Shown here one piece after another: positions 1-5,012 of a stretch of 5,012 nt of DNA. Source of the stretch: Candidatus Fermentibacteraceae bacterium (lineage in GTDB: Bacteria > Fermentibacterota > Fermentibacteria > Fermentibacterales > JCC-6); contig JAUVJW010000164.1 of assembly GCA_030596465.1 (NCBI GenBank), positions 1-5,012 of the forward strand, given 5' to 3'. The first letter of the stretch is position 1. The number at the start of each line of letters is the position of its first letter. The notes under the pieces were generated by a model that made no database searches, had not been told where the DNA came from, and saw only the letters and a list, made by a program, of their open reading frames with translations. Both the position numbers and the translations under genes were made by a program.

Positions 1-440
1 GGAGGAGTTACATAAACAAGCAGAGAGTTGTAAAAAACATTGGCGCCGGCAAAACCTATCTGACCGAGAATAACGATTGCCAGAGTGAATTCTACCAGTC
101 CGGGTCCGCTGAAAAAGAGGAGAGCGGAAGAAATAATGCCCACTATGGTCATAATACCGAGGAAGAGTTTTCTTTTTCCACCGGCGTCAGCAACCGCTCC
201 GAAAACAGGAGCTCCAATTGCGACAAGAAAAGCGGCAAGGGACATTGCATATCCCCAGAGAGATTGAGAGTTGCTTGTAAAATCAAAACCCGCGAGTTCG
301 ATTGTTACCTGGCCGGAGCCTGCTACAACCCCCACAAAGAAAGCCGGAAGCACCGCCGCTATGATGGTTGTTACGAAAGAGGAGTTAGCCCAGTCATAAA
401 GGCACCATGCTTTTTCCGCCGGGGTATATTTTGATTTCAC
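1..440 (-). CDS. MFS transporter, UMF1/Atg22-like, N-terminal part (3' end outside window)
   Basis: Partial gene; 146 codons are visible and the frame is open to the left edge. The start is GTG at 440-438, preceded by GGAG at 449-446 with a 5-base spacer. The only nearby upstream ATG is out of frame and stops at once, so GTG is preferred. The N terminus reads K-A-W-C-L-Y-D-W-A-N-S-S-F (residues 10-22), the hallmark opening of the UMF1/Atg22-like branch of the major facilitator superfamily. It is followed by a first hydrophobic helix (about 22-41), a short polar loop, a second helix (about 62-82), and the cytoplasmic loop G-A-V-A-D-A-G-G-K-R-K (81-91), which matches MFS motif A. Helices at about 92-110 and 117-135 follow. 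Full-length family members are usually 400-500 residues with about 12 helices, so roughly two thirds of the protein is missing. It should be an inner-membrane secondary transporter. Substrates of bacterial members are mostly unknown and I do not assign one. It is divergent from pckA across a 177-bp gap. Confidence 0.85.
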   Translation of the reverse strand, partial: MKSKYTPAEKAWCLYDWANSSFVTTIIAAVLPAFFVGVVAGSGQVTIELAGFDFTSNSQSLWGYAMSLAAFLVAIGAPVFGAVADAGGKRKLFLGIMTIVGIISSALLFFSGPGLVEFTLAIVILGQIGFAGANVFYNSLLVYVTP

Positions 441-456
441 AAAATCTCCATTTCAA

Positions 457-471
457 ATGTTTACGAAACAT
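457..471. promoter_or_regulatory. Perfect palindrome ATGTTT-ACG-AAACAT, possible operator
   Basis: Two 6-base arms (457-462 and 466-471) are exact reverse complements around a 3-base centre. The site lies 17 bases upstream of the GTG start of the minus-strand transporter, just ahead of its GGAG site, so it would fall in its leader or at its transcription start. The AT-rich dyad resembles the size of a dimeric regulator half-site pair, but no particular regulator is recognised. A 6-bp palindrome can arise by chance, so this is tentative. Confidence 0.25.
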
Positions 472-515
472 AATTGATAGAGTATGCTTTGGCACTTCCT
501 TCCAGCCTCGGACTC

Positions 516-524
516 TGGTATTAT
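516..524 (+). promoter_or_regulatory. Candidate extended -10 promoter (TGGTATTAT) for pckA
   Basis: TG at 516-517, one base, then TATTAT at 519-524 matches the extended -10 form TGnTATAAT with one mismatch in the hexamer. No good -35 box is found 16-18 bases upstream, which is tolerable for extended -10 promoters. Transcription would begin near 530-532, giving a leader of roughly 87 bases before the pckA ATG. This is the best sigma-70-like site in the divergent region. Promoter rules differ among phyla, so it is a prediction only. Confidence 0.4.
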
Positions 525-530
525 TCGTGG

Positions 531-543
531 TTCTCTATGAGAA
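531..543. promoter_or_regulatory. Perfect palindrome TTCTC-TAT-GAGAA at the predicted pckA transcription start
   Basis: Five-base arms (531-535 and 539-543) are exact reverse complements with a 3-base centre. The site starts 6 bases after the candidate -10 box, so it coincides with the predicted start of transcription. It could be an operator whose occupancy blocks polymerase, or a small hairpin at the 5' end of the mRNA. The arms are short, so chance is a real alternative. Confidence 0.22.
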
Positions 544-605
544 TAGGTATTGAGCAGTAACACCAATTTTCGGACAGACTCTTGGTAAATAAACAGAAAC
601 AAATG

Positions 606-612
606 AGGGGTG
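606..612 (+). promoter_or_regulatory. Ribosome binding site deciding the pckA start
   Basis: AGGGGTG lies 5 bases before the ATG at 618 (the AGGGG core ends 7 bases before it). This supports 618 over the in-frame upstream candidates TTG at 582 and ATG at 603, neither of which has a comparable purine-rich site at the right distance. Confidence 0.75.
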
Positions 613-617
613 AAAAA

Positions 618-2273
618 ATGTCTCTGTTGGATGATCTTAGCGGTTTGCTCTCCAGAAAGGGTTCGTCAGTAAGAAACAATATTTCCAGAGAGGATATGAT
701 TAATACCTCTGTGGATCGTCGGGAAGCACTTGTAATGAAATGCGGGGCACTTGCCAGTTGGACCCCGACGGAATCCACGGGGAGAAGCCCGAAGGATACA
801 GTAATTGTTAAACGTATATCCAGTGAAAGAACCATAGACTGGACCAGCCCCAACAACCTGCCTGTTCATGAAGAGACCTTTGATATGGTATGGGCGGAAA
901 TTCTTCAGGTTTTTGAGGAAGCCGACGAACTGTTTGTTACAGACCGTTTGATTGGTGCTGATCCCAGGTATGCTCTTCCTGTAAGGGTTGTTACGGACAA
1001 AGCTCTTACTGCTTTGTTTACCGATAATATGTTTCGCCCCTGGTCCGAAGAAGCTGCGGAAATGTCGATTTTCAGGGACAGGGGTTTTACTCTTGTGGCA
1101 TCGCCGGACAAAAAGATTGATTACACGAAATACAAAGATAGACTCCGGGAGAATCCTGATCTGAGGCATACATCCGATATGATGGTCGGTATGGACATGG
1201 ACAGGAATCTTGGTATCGTTTTTGGTAGTGCTTACGGAGGCAGTATTAAAAAGCTGATGTTCACAGTTATGAACTATCTGCTTCCCGGCAAGGGTATTTT
1301 ACCGATCCATTGCAGTGCGAACGAAAGCGAGAATGGAGACTGCGCTCTTCTGCTGGGGCTTTCCGGTACAGGAAAAACAACATTAAGTGCTGATCCTTCA
1401 CGGGCATTACTTGGTGATGACGAGCATGGATGGAGCGATCATGGAGTAGCCAATTTCGAGAATGGCTGCTATGCTAAACTTATAGATCTCAGCGCAAAAA
1501 AAGAACCGGAAATATTCTCAGCATGCTTTCACAGCGATGATTACCTGAATCACGGTGCCATTATAGAGAATGTAATGGTGTACCCTGATGGAGAATTTGA
1601 TCTTTTTGACGAGCGCTACACTCCAAACAGCAGGGGCTCCTATCCTTTAAGATACTTGACCAATATTAAAGAATCATCGGTATCCGGACATCCCGGAACC
1701 ATTCTTTTTCTCACAGCAGATGCTAACAGCGTTATTCCACCTGTGTCAAAGCTTACAAAAGAGCAGGCAATGCTTTGGTTTCTCATGGGTTACACCAGCA
1801 AACTGGCAGGAACTGAAACCGGCATAAAAGAGCCGGTAAGTACTTTCTCAAGGTTCTTTGGCCAGCCCTTTATGCCACGGGTTCCAGAAGCTTACGCCGA
1901 TCTTCTCGGTGAGAAAATGGATATGCATGGTACCCAGGTTTACCTTATTAATACAGGATGGACCGGGGGCCCTTATGGAACAGGGCACAGAATAGATCTT
2001 CCATTAACCAGGAAAATGGTGGAGGCGTGTCTTTCCGGCAAAATAGAGCTGTCTGAAATGGAGAGAGATCCGTATTTTAAGGTAATGGTTCCAACCTCAT
2101 GTCCTGGAATAGAAAACAGTTCCATGCTGGATCCGGGCAATACATGGGAAAACAGAGCAGACTACGAAGCAAGGGCCCGGAAACTTGCCGGTGAATTTGC
2201 GGCATATTTTCAGAAGGCCTATGGAAGCCAGAACATCAGTGATGAAATCGCCGCTGAGTGCCCCGGCAGGTAA
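618..2273 (+). CDS. pckA: Phosphoenolpyruvate carboxykinase (ATP)
   Basis: Cytoplasmic enzyme catalysing oxaloacetate + ATP to PEP + CO2 + ADP (EC 4.1.1.49). It is the entry step of gluconeogenesis, and runs in the carboxylating direction in some fermenting anaerobes. The product is 551 residues from ATG 618, close to the usual 520-550. Visible motifs are: T-G-R-S-P-K-D (54-60), whose R56 matches the oxaloacetate-binding Arg of the family; Y-G-G-S-I-K-K with K211/K212; I-H-C-S-A-N with metal ligand H231; the P-loop G-L-S-G-T-G-K-T (247-254); L-L-G-D-D-E-H-G-W with D267/D268 (kinase-2, metal binding); and N-S-R-G-S-Y-P with R339. Downstream there is N-T-G-W-T-G-G-P-Y-G-T-G-H-R, of the longer type also seen in Bacillus. 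All catalytic positions I can check are present, so the enzyme should be active. The GTP-dependent family is excluded by these motifs. One oddity is that the substrate-loop motif, normally G-G-E-M-K-K-G-M, reads G-G-S-I-K-K-L-M. The gene stands alone, with its own candidate promoter and a strong terminator. Confidence 0.97.
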   Translation: MSLLDDLSGLLSRKGSSVRNNISREDMINTSVDRREALVMKCGALASWTPTESTGRSPKDTVIVKRISSERTIDWTSPNNLPVHEETFDMVWAEILQVFEEADELFVTDRLIGADPRYALPVRVVTDKALTALFTDNMFRPWSEEAAEMSIFRDRGFTLVASPDKKIDYTKYKDRLRENPDLRHTSDMMVGMDMDRNLGIVFGSAYGGSIKKLMFTVMNYLLPGKGILPIHCSANESENGDCALLLGLSGTGKTTLSADPSRALLGDDEHGWSDHGVANFENGCYAKLIDLSAKKEPEIFSACFHSDDYLNHGAIIENVMVYPDGEFDLFDERYTPNSRGSYPLRYLTNIKESSVSGHPGTILFLTADANSVIPPVSKLTKEQAMLWFLMGYTSKLAGTETGIKEPVSTFSRFFGQPFMPRVPEAYADLLGEKMDMHGTQVYLINTGWTGGPYGTGHRIDLPLTRKMVEACLSGKIELSEMERDPYFKVMVPTSCPGIENSSMLDPGNTWENRADYEARARKLAGEFAAYFQKAYGSQNISDEIAAECPGR

Positions 2274-2290
2274 CGACGGGAGTACAGCAT

Positions 2291-2329
2291 ACACAAACGC
2301 CCCCGGTTCGCAGCCGGGGGCTTTTGTGT
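2291..2329. terminator. Strong GC hairpin terminator, probably bidirectional, between convergent genes
   Basis: The core stem GCCCCCGG (2299-2306) pairs exactly with CCGGGGGC (2314-2321) around a 7-base loop. After one C/T mismatch (2298/2322) the pairing continues as ACACAAA (2291-2297) with TTTGTGT (2323-2329). On the plus strand the core is followed by TTTT then alternating GT, serving pckA, which stops 17 bases earlier. On the minus strand the core is followed by GTTTGTGT, which could serve the leftward operon, whose stop lies 10 bases from the structure. The U-tracts are short and interrupted, but the position between convergent stop codons and the stem strength make termination the likely role. 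Confidence 0.85.
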
Positions 2330-2339
2330 GTGATGTCGG

Positions 2340-3698
2340 CTATCTGATATAGCCCAGATCTCTCAGTGTACTGTTGATCTCATCTGTCAGTTCACCAGTG
2401 GGAGATGGATTCCCCAGACGGGGAGTTGCCCAGTAGAACAGGGCTTTCTCAGTCATTGCGGAATCTGCCGCGAAAGGAGTTTTCTCTTCCGGATCCTCAT
2501 CCAGATCAAACTGAATGAATTGGTCTGTTCCCATATATGCTATTACCTTCTTTGAGCCTTCGGTAACTGCGCATGACTGGAAGTCGGTAAGCGGCATAAG
2601 CGCAAGGAAGAATCTGTCCGGCGAAACTCCTCCGGAAGGGATCGATCTAAGCTGATCGGGAGCGCGGGAGAGTATGTCCAGGCCTTCAACGCTTTCAGGT
2701 ACTTCAACTCCCAGATACGAGAGTGTCGTCGGCATTATATCGTACAGTGCTGCAGGGATATCAGAGATGCTTCCCTGAGAGATACCCGGGCCTGAAATGA
2801 TAAGGGGCACATGTATCTGCTCCTGGTATAAGGCATGTCCGTGGCCTATTCCGCCATGTTCAAGAAATTCTTCACCGTGGTCGGATGTAATAATAATGAG
2901 CGTGCTGTCCGCAATTTCTCTCAGTCTGATCTCGCTGAACAGACGGCCCAGTTCATTGTCGACATATAGTATTTCACTGTCGTACATATCAACAAGATGC
3001 CGACAATCCTCAATGTTGAGGATTTCTCCGTCTTCAGTGAGATCCCACCTTGAAACTCCATCTACTCCCTCGGAGCAGAAAGCTGTGTCGTATGGAGTCA
3101 TCGGGGCGTATGGAGCGTGAACATCAAAGAGATGGATTACACAGAAGAAGTTTTCAGTTTGAGCCTGGTTGTCCAGCCAGAAAAGGAAAGCGTCCACAGT
3201 GGCTGTCGCCGTTCTTTCCCCGCTGTCGTCACAGTCATACCAGTCAAACCCGTGATTGAATCCGAACTTGTCACTGAGCAGCACAAAGTTGGTGAAACCT
3301 GAAGTCTGAAAACCGAAGTTCTGAAGAGCTGCAGGCAGGGATGGCAAGTGCGGATCCAGTTGAAGATCAAACCCATCGACTCCGCCTATATGAGTTGTGC
3401 CGTGTGATTTGACAGATAGCCCGGTCCATATTGAAGCATGTGAAGGCAGTGTCCATGGTGCCTGTGATTGAGCGTTCAGCCACAAGGTTCCACAGTCGGC
3501 AAGACTGTCAATGGCGGGTGAAGTATTTCTCTCGTAGCTGTAGCATGACAGGTGGTCAGCCCGGAGAGTATCAATGATTATCAGAATTACATTCTTTCCG
3601 CTGGAAGGAATGCGACAGTCCGAAGTTTCAGAGGGGCCACCGGCGCATCCGGCAATAACGGTCAGCAGAGTAAAAACTGCGATAAGTTTGACAGACAT
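2340..3698 (-). CDS. Sulfatase/alkaline-phosphatase superfamily lipoprotein with Thr nucleophile
   Basis: A 452-residue protein from ATG 3698, with GGAG at 3707-3704 and a 5-base spacer. The N terminus has one Lys, a hydrophobic stretch and a lipobox I-A-G-C with C18 as the lipidated Cys, so the protein is exported and membrane-anchored. Sulfatase-fold motifs follow in order: I-I-D-T-L-R-A-D (41-48; metal ligand D43), P-W-T-L-P-S-H (81-87), H-L-F-D-V-H-A-P (189-196), T-S-D-H-G-E-E-F (271-278; D273/H274 metal ligands) and G-H-G-H (285-288). The C terminus has F-D-L-D-E-D-P-E-E-K (397-406) and the L-R-D-L-G-Y-I ending, both common in proteins annotated as sulfatases. The position occupied by Cys/Ser in the C/S-x-P-S-R formylglycine signature is T83, and the Arg is H87, so formylglycine maturation is not expected. 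Thr nucleophiles in this superfamily occur in phosphodiesterases and phosphoethanolamine transferases, so a phosphate ester or phosphodiester substrate is as plausible as a sulfate ester. No multi-helix membrane domain of the phosphoethanolamine transferase type is present. It begins 30 bases after the upstream glycosyltransferase stop, consistent with one operon. The substrate is unknown. Confidence 0.88.
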   Translation of the reverse strand: MSVKLIAVFTLLTVIAGCAGGPSETSDCRIPSSGKNVILIIIDTLRADHLSCYSYERNTSPAIDSLADCGTLWLNAQSQAPWTLPSHASIWTGLSVKSHGTTHIGGVDGFDLQLDPHLPSLPAALQNFGFQTSGFTNFVLLSDKFGFNHGFDWYDCDDSGERTATATVDAFLFWLDNQAQTENFFCVIHLFDVHAPYAPMTPYDTAFCSEGVDGVSRWDLTEDGEILNIEDCRHLVDMYDSEILYVDNELGRLFSEIRLREIADSTLIIITSDHGEEFLEHGGIGHGHALYQEQIHVPLIISGPGISQGSISDIPAALYDIMPTTLSYLGVEVPESVEGLDILSRAPDQLRSIPSGGVSPDRFFLALMPLTDFQSCAVTEGSKKVIAYMGTDQFIQFDLDEDPEEKTPFAADSAMTEKALFYWATPRLGNPSPTGELTDEINSTLRDLGYIR

Positions 3699-3728
3699 AT
3701 TTTCTCCATTGTCGTGTTGTTCTGGCGA

Positions 3729-5012
3729 TTAACCGGATTGGTTTCCAAAAAGAACGAAATAGTTTACGATTACGGGCAAGATCATCCATCCGAAGAAGAG
3801 TATTTTTTCAGTGCGAGAAAGATTTCCCTTTACCGCAGATAGTGCGCCAATGGCTCCCAGCAGCATTAGAAACGGTTGATAGGGAACCCTGAATCTATGG
3901 TCAAAATAGAAAATAAAGTGAACGACAAGCATTGAGGCCAGGCAGGATAAAACAATCAGTGCATTATCCGGTGATGTTTTCCAGAGTCTGTACACTCCAA
4001 GAAGAAGAAAAGGCATAATCAGAGTGAGAATAATATTCATTCTTCCGGTCATTTCCGTATAGGTCAGTGTGTAGAACAAGTTAGCAATTGAGTGTCTCAG
4101 AGTTTTTAAGGGGTTTGCACGAATGTGCTCAATAGCCATGGCATTAAGTTCCCTATTGGCATTCACCTCATCCAGTTCTGCAATTCTGTCAACAACAGAT
4201 TGTTCGAATGAGTACGCCTGATAACGAGGTTCCATGTTGAAAATAGGAATCATACGAGCAGGATCACCACCAGATACTGAAAAGTACTCTCTGGGATTAA
4301 CTTCTCTGTTGACTTCTGCAAATTCTTCCGGGATCACAGTGGTCTCGTCGGAACGATCTGAATCATTGTGGCCGAAAAGCCAGAATGTAATACCGCCAGA
4401 AGTGGCAAATTCAGGCGAACCCATTACTATCTGGTTTCTGATCAGCCACGGAGCCACCGTGAGGAGGCAGCCTGCAGTCAGAGCGAGAGCAACGGCCAGC
4501 CTTGTTCGGAATATGAACTTCTTCTGAAGCAGCAGAATACCTGCAAGAAGAATTCCCCAACCTATAGCAACGGGTCTACATAAAGCTGCCAGCCCAAATA
4601 GAATTCCTGTGGAAAAGAAAACAGCAATTCTTTTACCGCTGATAATTTTTATACCGATTAAAGCAATAAGACACATCAGGAAAGAAAAAGCAGTTTCTGT
4701 AAGCATCATTCGCGAGTACGATATCAGTTCAGAGTTAAAAGCCACCAGAATGCCGGTAAGAAGAGCTACAGATCGTCCTCCTGCTTTGTAGCCAATCCAG
4801 GCCATAATAGGCGCGATAAGCGCACCCAGGAAAGACTGAAAAAGAAGAAATGGTGTATAGCGTTCTCCGAAAGCACGAAAAAACAGAGAGAGAACCAGTG
4901 GAATCAGTGGATACCTGTATGCCGTTGGATGCCCGGGTTCATTGGCAAAGCCGTGTCCCTGAGCAAGATTTCGTGCAATCAGAACATCGTGTGCCACATC
5001 CCAGTGAGCGGA
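3729..5012 (-). CDS. Multi-pass membrane glycosyltransferase, GT39/ArnT-like (5' end outside window)
   Basis: The frame is open from the right edge (5012) to TAA at 3731-3729, giving 427 visible residues. A GTG at 4997 exists in frame, but coding-like sequence (S-A-H-W-D) continues upstream and the first membrane helix of the family is missing, so the true start is beyond the window. Residues below count from the edge. The opening A-H-D-V-L-I-A-R-N-L-A-Q-G-H-G-F (about 7-22) and P-T-A-Y-R-Y-P-L (29-36) match the first periplasmic loop of Dol-P-Man mannosyltransferase/ArnT-like proteins. Later landmarks are M-L-T-E (103-106), A-P-W-L-I-R-N (187-193), G-G-I-T-F-W-L (206-212), N-R-E-L...I-R-A-N-P (286-301) and H-R-F-R-V-P-Y-Q-P-F (372-381). 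About ten hydrophobic helices are visible, with a large polar loop at about 213-305 facing the periplasm. Such enzymes move a sugar from a polyprenyl-phosphate donor to lipid, protein or glycan; the acceptor here cannot be told. It is the upstream neighbour of the sulfatase-like lipoprotein, and the two are probably co-transcribed. Confidence 0.85.
   Translation of the reverse strand, partial: SAHWDVAHDVLIARNLAQGHGFANEPGHPTAYRYPLIPLVLSLFFRAFGERYTPFLLFQSFLGALIAPIMAWIGYKAGGRSVALLTGILVAFNSELISYSRMMLTETAFSFLMCLIALIGIKIISGKRIAVFFSTGILFGLAALCRPVAIGWGILLAGILLLQKKFIFRTRLAVALALTAGCLLTVAPWLIRNQIVMGSPEFATSGGITFWLFGHNDSDRSDETTVIPEEFAEVNREVNPREYFSVSGGDPARMIPIFNMEPRYQAYSFEQSVVDRIAELDEVNANRELNAMAIEHIRANPLKTLRHSIANLFYTLTYTEMTGRMNIILTLIMPFLLLGVYRLWKTSPDNALIVLSCLASMLVVHFIFYFDHRFRVPYQPFLMLLGAIGALSAVKGNLSRTEKILFFGWMILPVIVNYFVLFGNQSG

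Noticed and set aside
85..267. 60-codon plus-strand frame inside the transporter gene
   Set aside because: It is antisense to the clear MFS reading frame, with no supporting signal.
490..504. TTGGCAC followed by TTCCA, resembling a sigma-54 promoter (-24/-12)
   Set aside because: The -24 part is good but the -12 element lacks the required GC at the correct spacing, so it does not meet the consensus.
521..856. 111-codon minus-strand frame covering the pckA leader and 5' end
   Set aside because: It overlaps the pckA start region, has no family motif, and is best explained as a shadow frame.
666..1169. 167-codon minus-strand open frame opposite pckA
   Set aside because: It lies wholly inside the strongly supported pckA gene, has no RBS or recognisable motif, and its composition is what the reverse of the coding frame gives.
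3301..3326. Near-direct repeat GAAGTCTGAA / GAAGTTCTGAA
   Set aside because: It is a short, imperfect repeat within coding sequence that does not recur elsewhere; probably chance.
2797..3376. Several 60-107 codon plus- and minus-strand frames within the sulfatase-like gene
   Set aside because: They overlap each other and the well-supported lipoprotein gene, with no RBS or motifs.
4234..4791. Plus-strand frames of 60-97 codons within the glycosyltransferase gene
   Set aside because: They are antisense shadows of a membrane protein whose family motifs are clear throughout this stretch.

Overview
The window holds parts or all of four protein-coding genes in a bacterial chromosome-like layout, with short intergenic gaps and no sign of mobile DNA, CRISPR or RNA genes. 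The base composition is balanced, with AGGGG/GGAG ribosome binding sites. A lipoprotein signal and a polyisoprenyl-phosphate-sugar type glycosyltransferase suggest a diderm (Gram-negative-type) bacterium. I cannot place it in a phylum from the sequence alone.

Layout: (1) positions 1-440, minus strand, the N-terminal third or so of an Atg22/UMF1-type major facilitator transporter, running off the left edge; (2) positions 441-617, a divergent intergenic region with a candidate extended -10 promoter for the rightward gene and two short perfect palindromes that could be operators; (3) positions 618-2273, plus strand, a complete ATP-dependent phosphoenolpyruvate carboxykinase (pckA); (4) positions 2274-2339, a convergent gap with a strong GC-rich hairpin that probably terminates transcription from both sides; (5) positions 2340-3698, minus strand, a lipoprotein of the sulfatase/alkaline-phosphatase superfamily with Thr instead of a formylglycine-forming Cys/Ser at the nucleophile position; (6) positions 3729-5012, minus strand, a multi-pass membrane protein of the GT39/ArnT-like glycosyltransferase type, 5' end beyond the right edge, 30 bp upstream of (5) and probably co-transcribed with it.

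How the genes may work together: pckA is central carbon metabolism (oxaloacetate/PEP interconversion) and is flanked by a divergent transporter. The glycosyltransferase and the sulfatase-like lipoprotein form a separate leftward unit, both facing the periplasm or cell surface, which suggests envelope glycan or lipid modification (inference). I see no strong evidence of a novel multi-gene system. The points most worth a second look are the formylglycine-independent sulfatase-fold lipoprotein paired with the GT39 enzyme, the non-canonical substrate-loop residues of the PEPCK, and the paired palindromes in the divergent promoter region.
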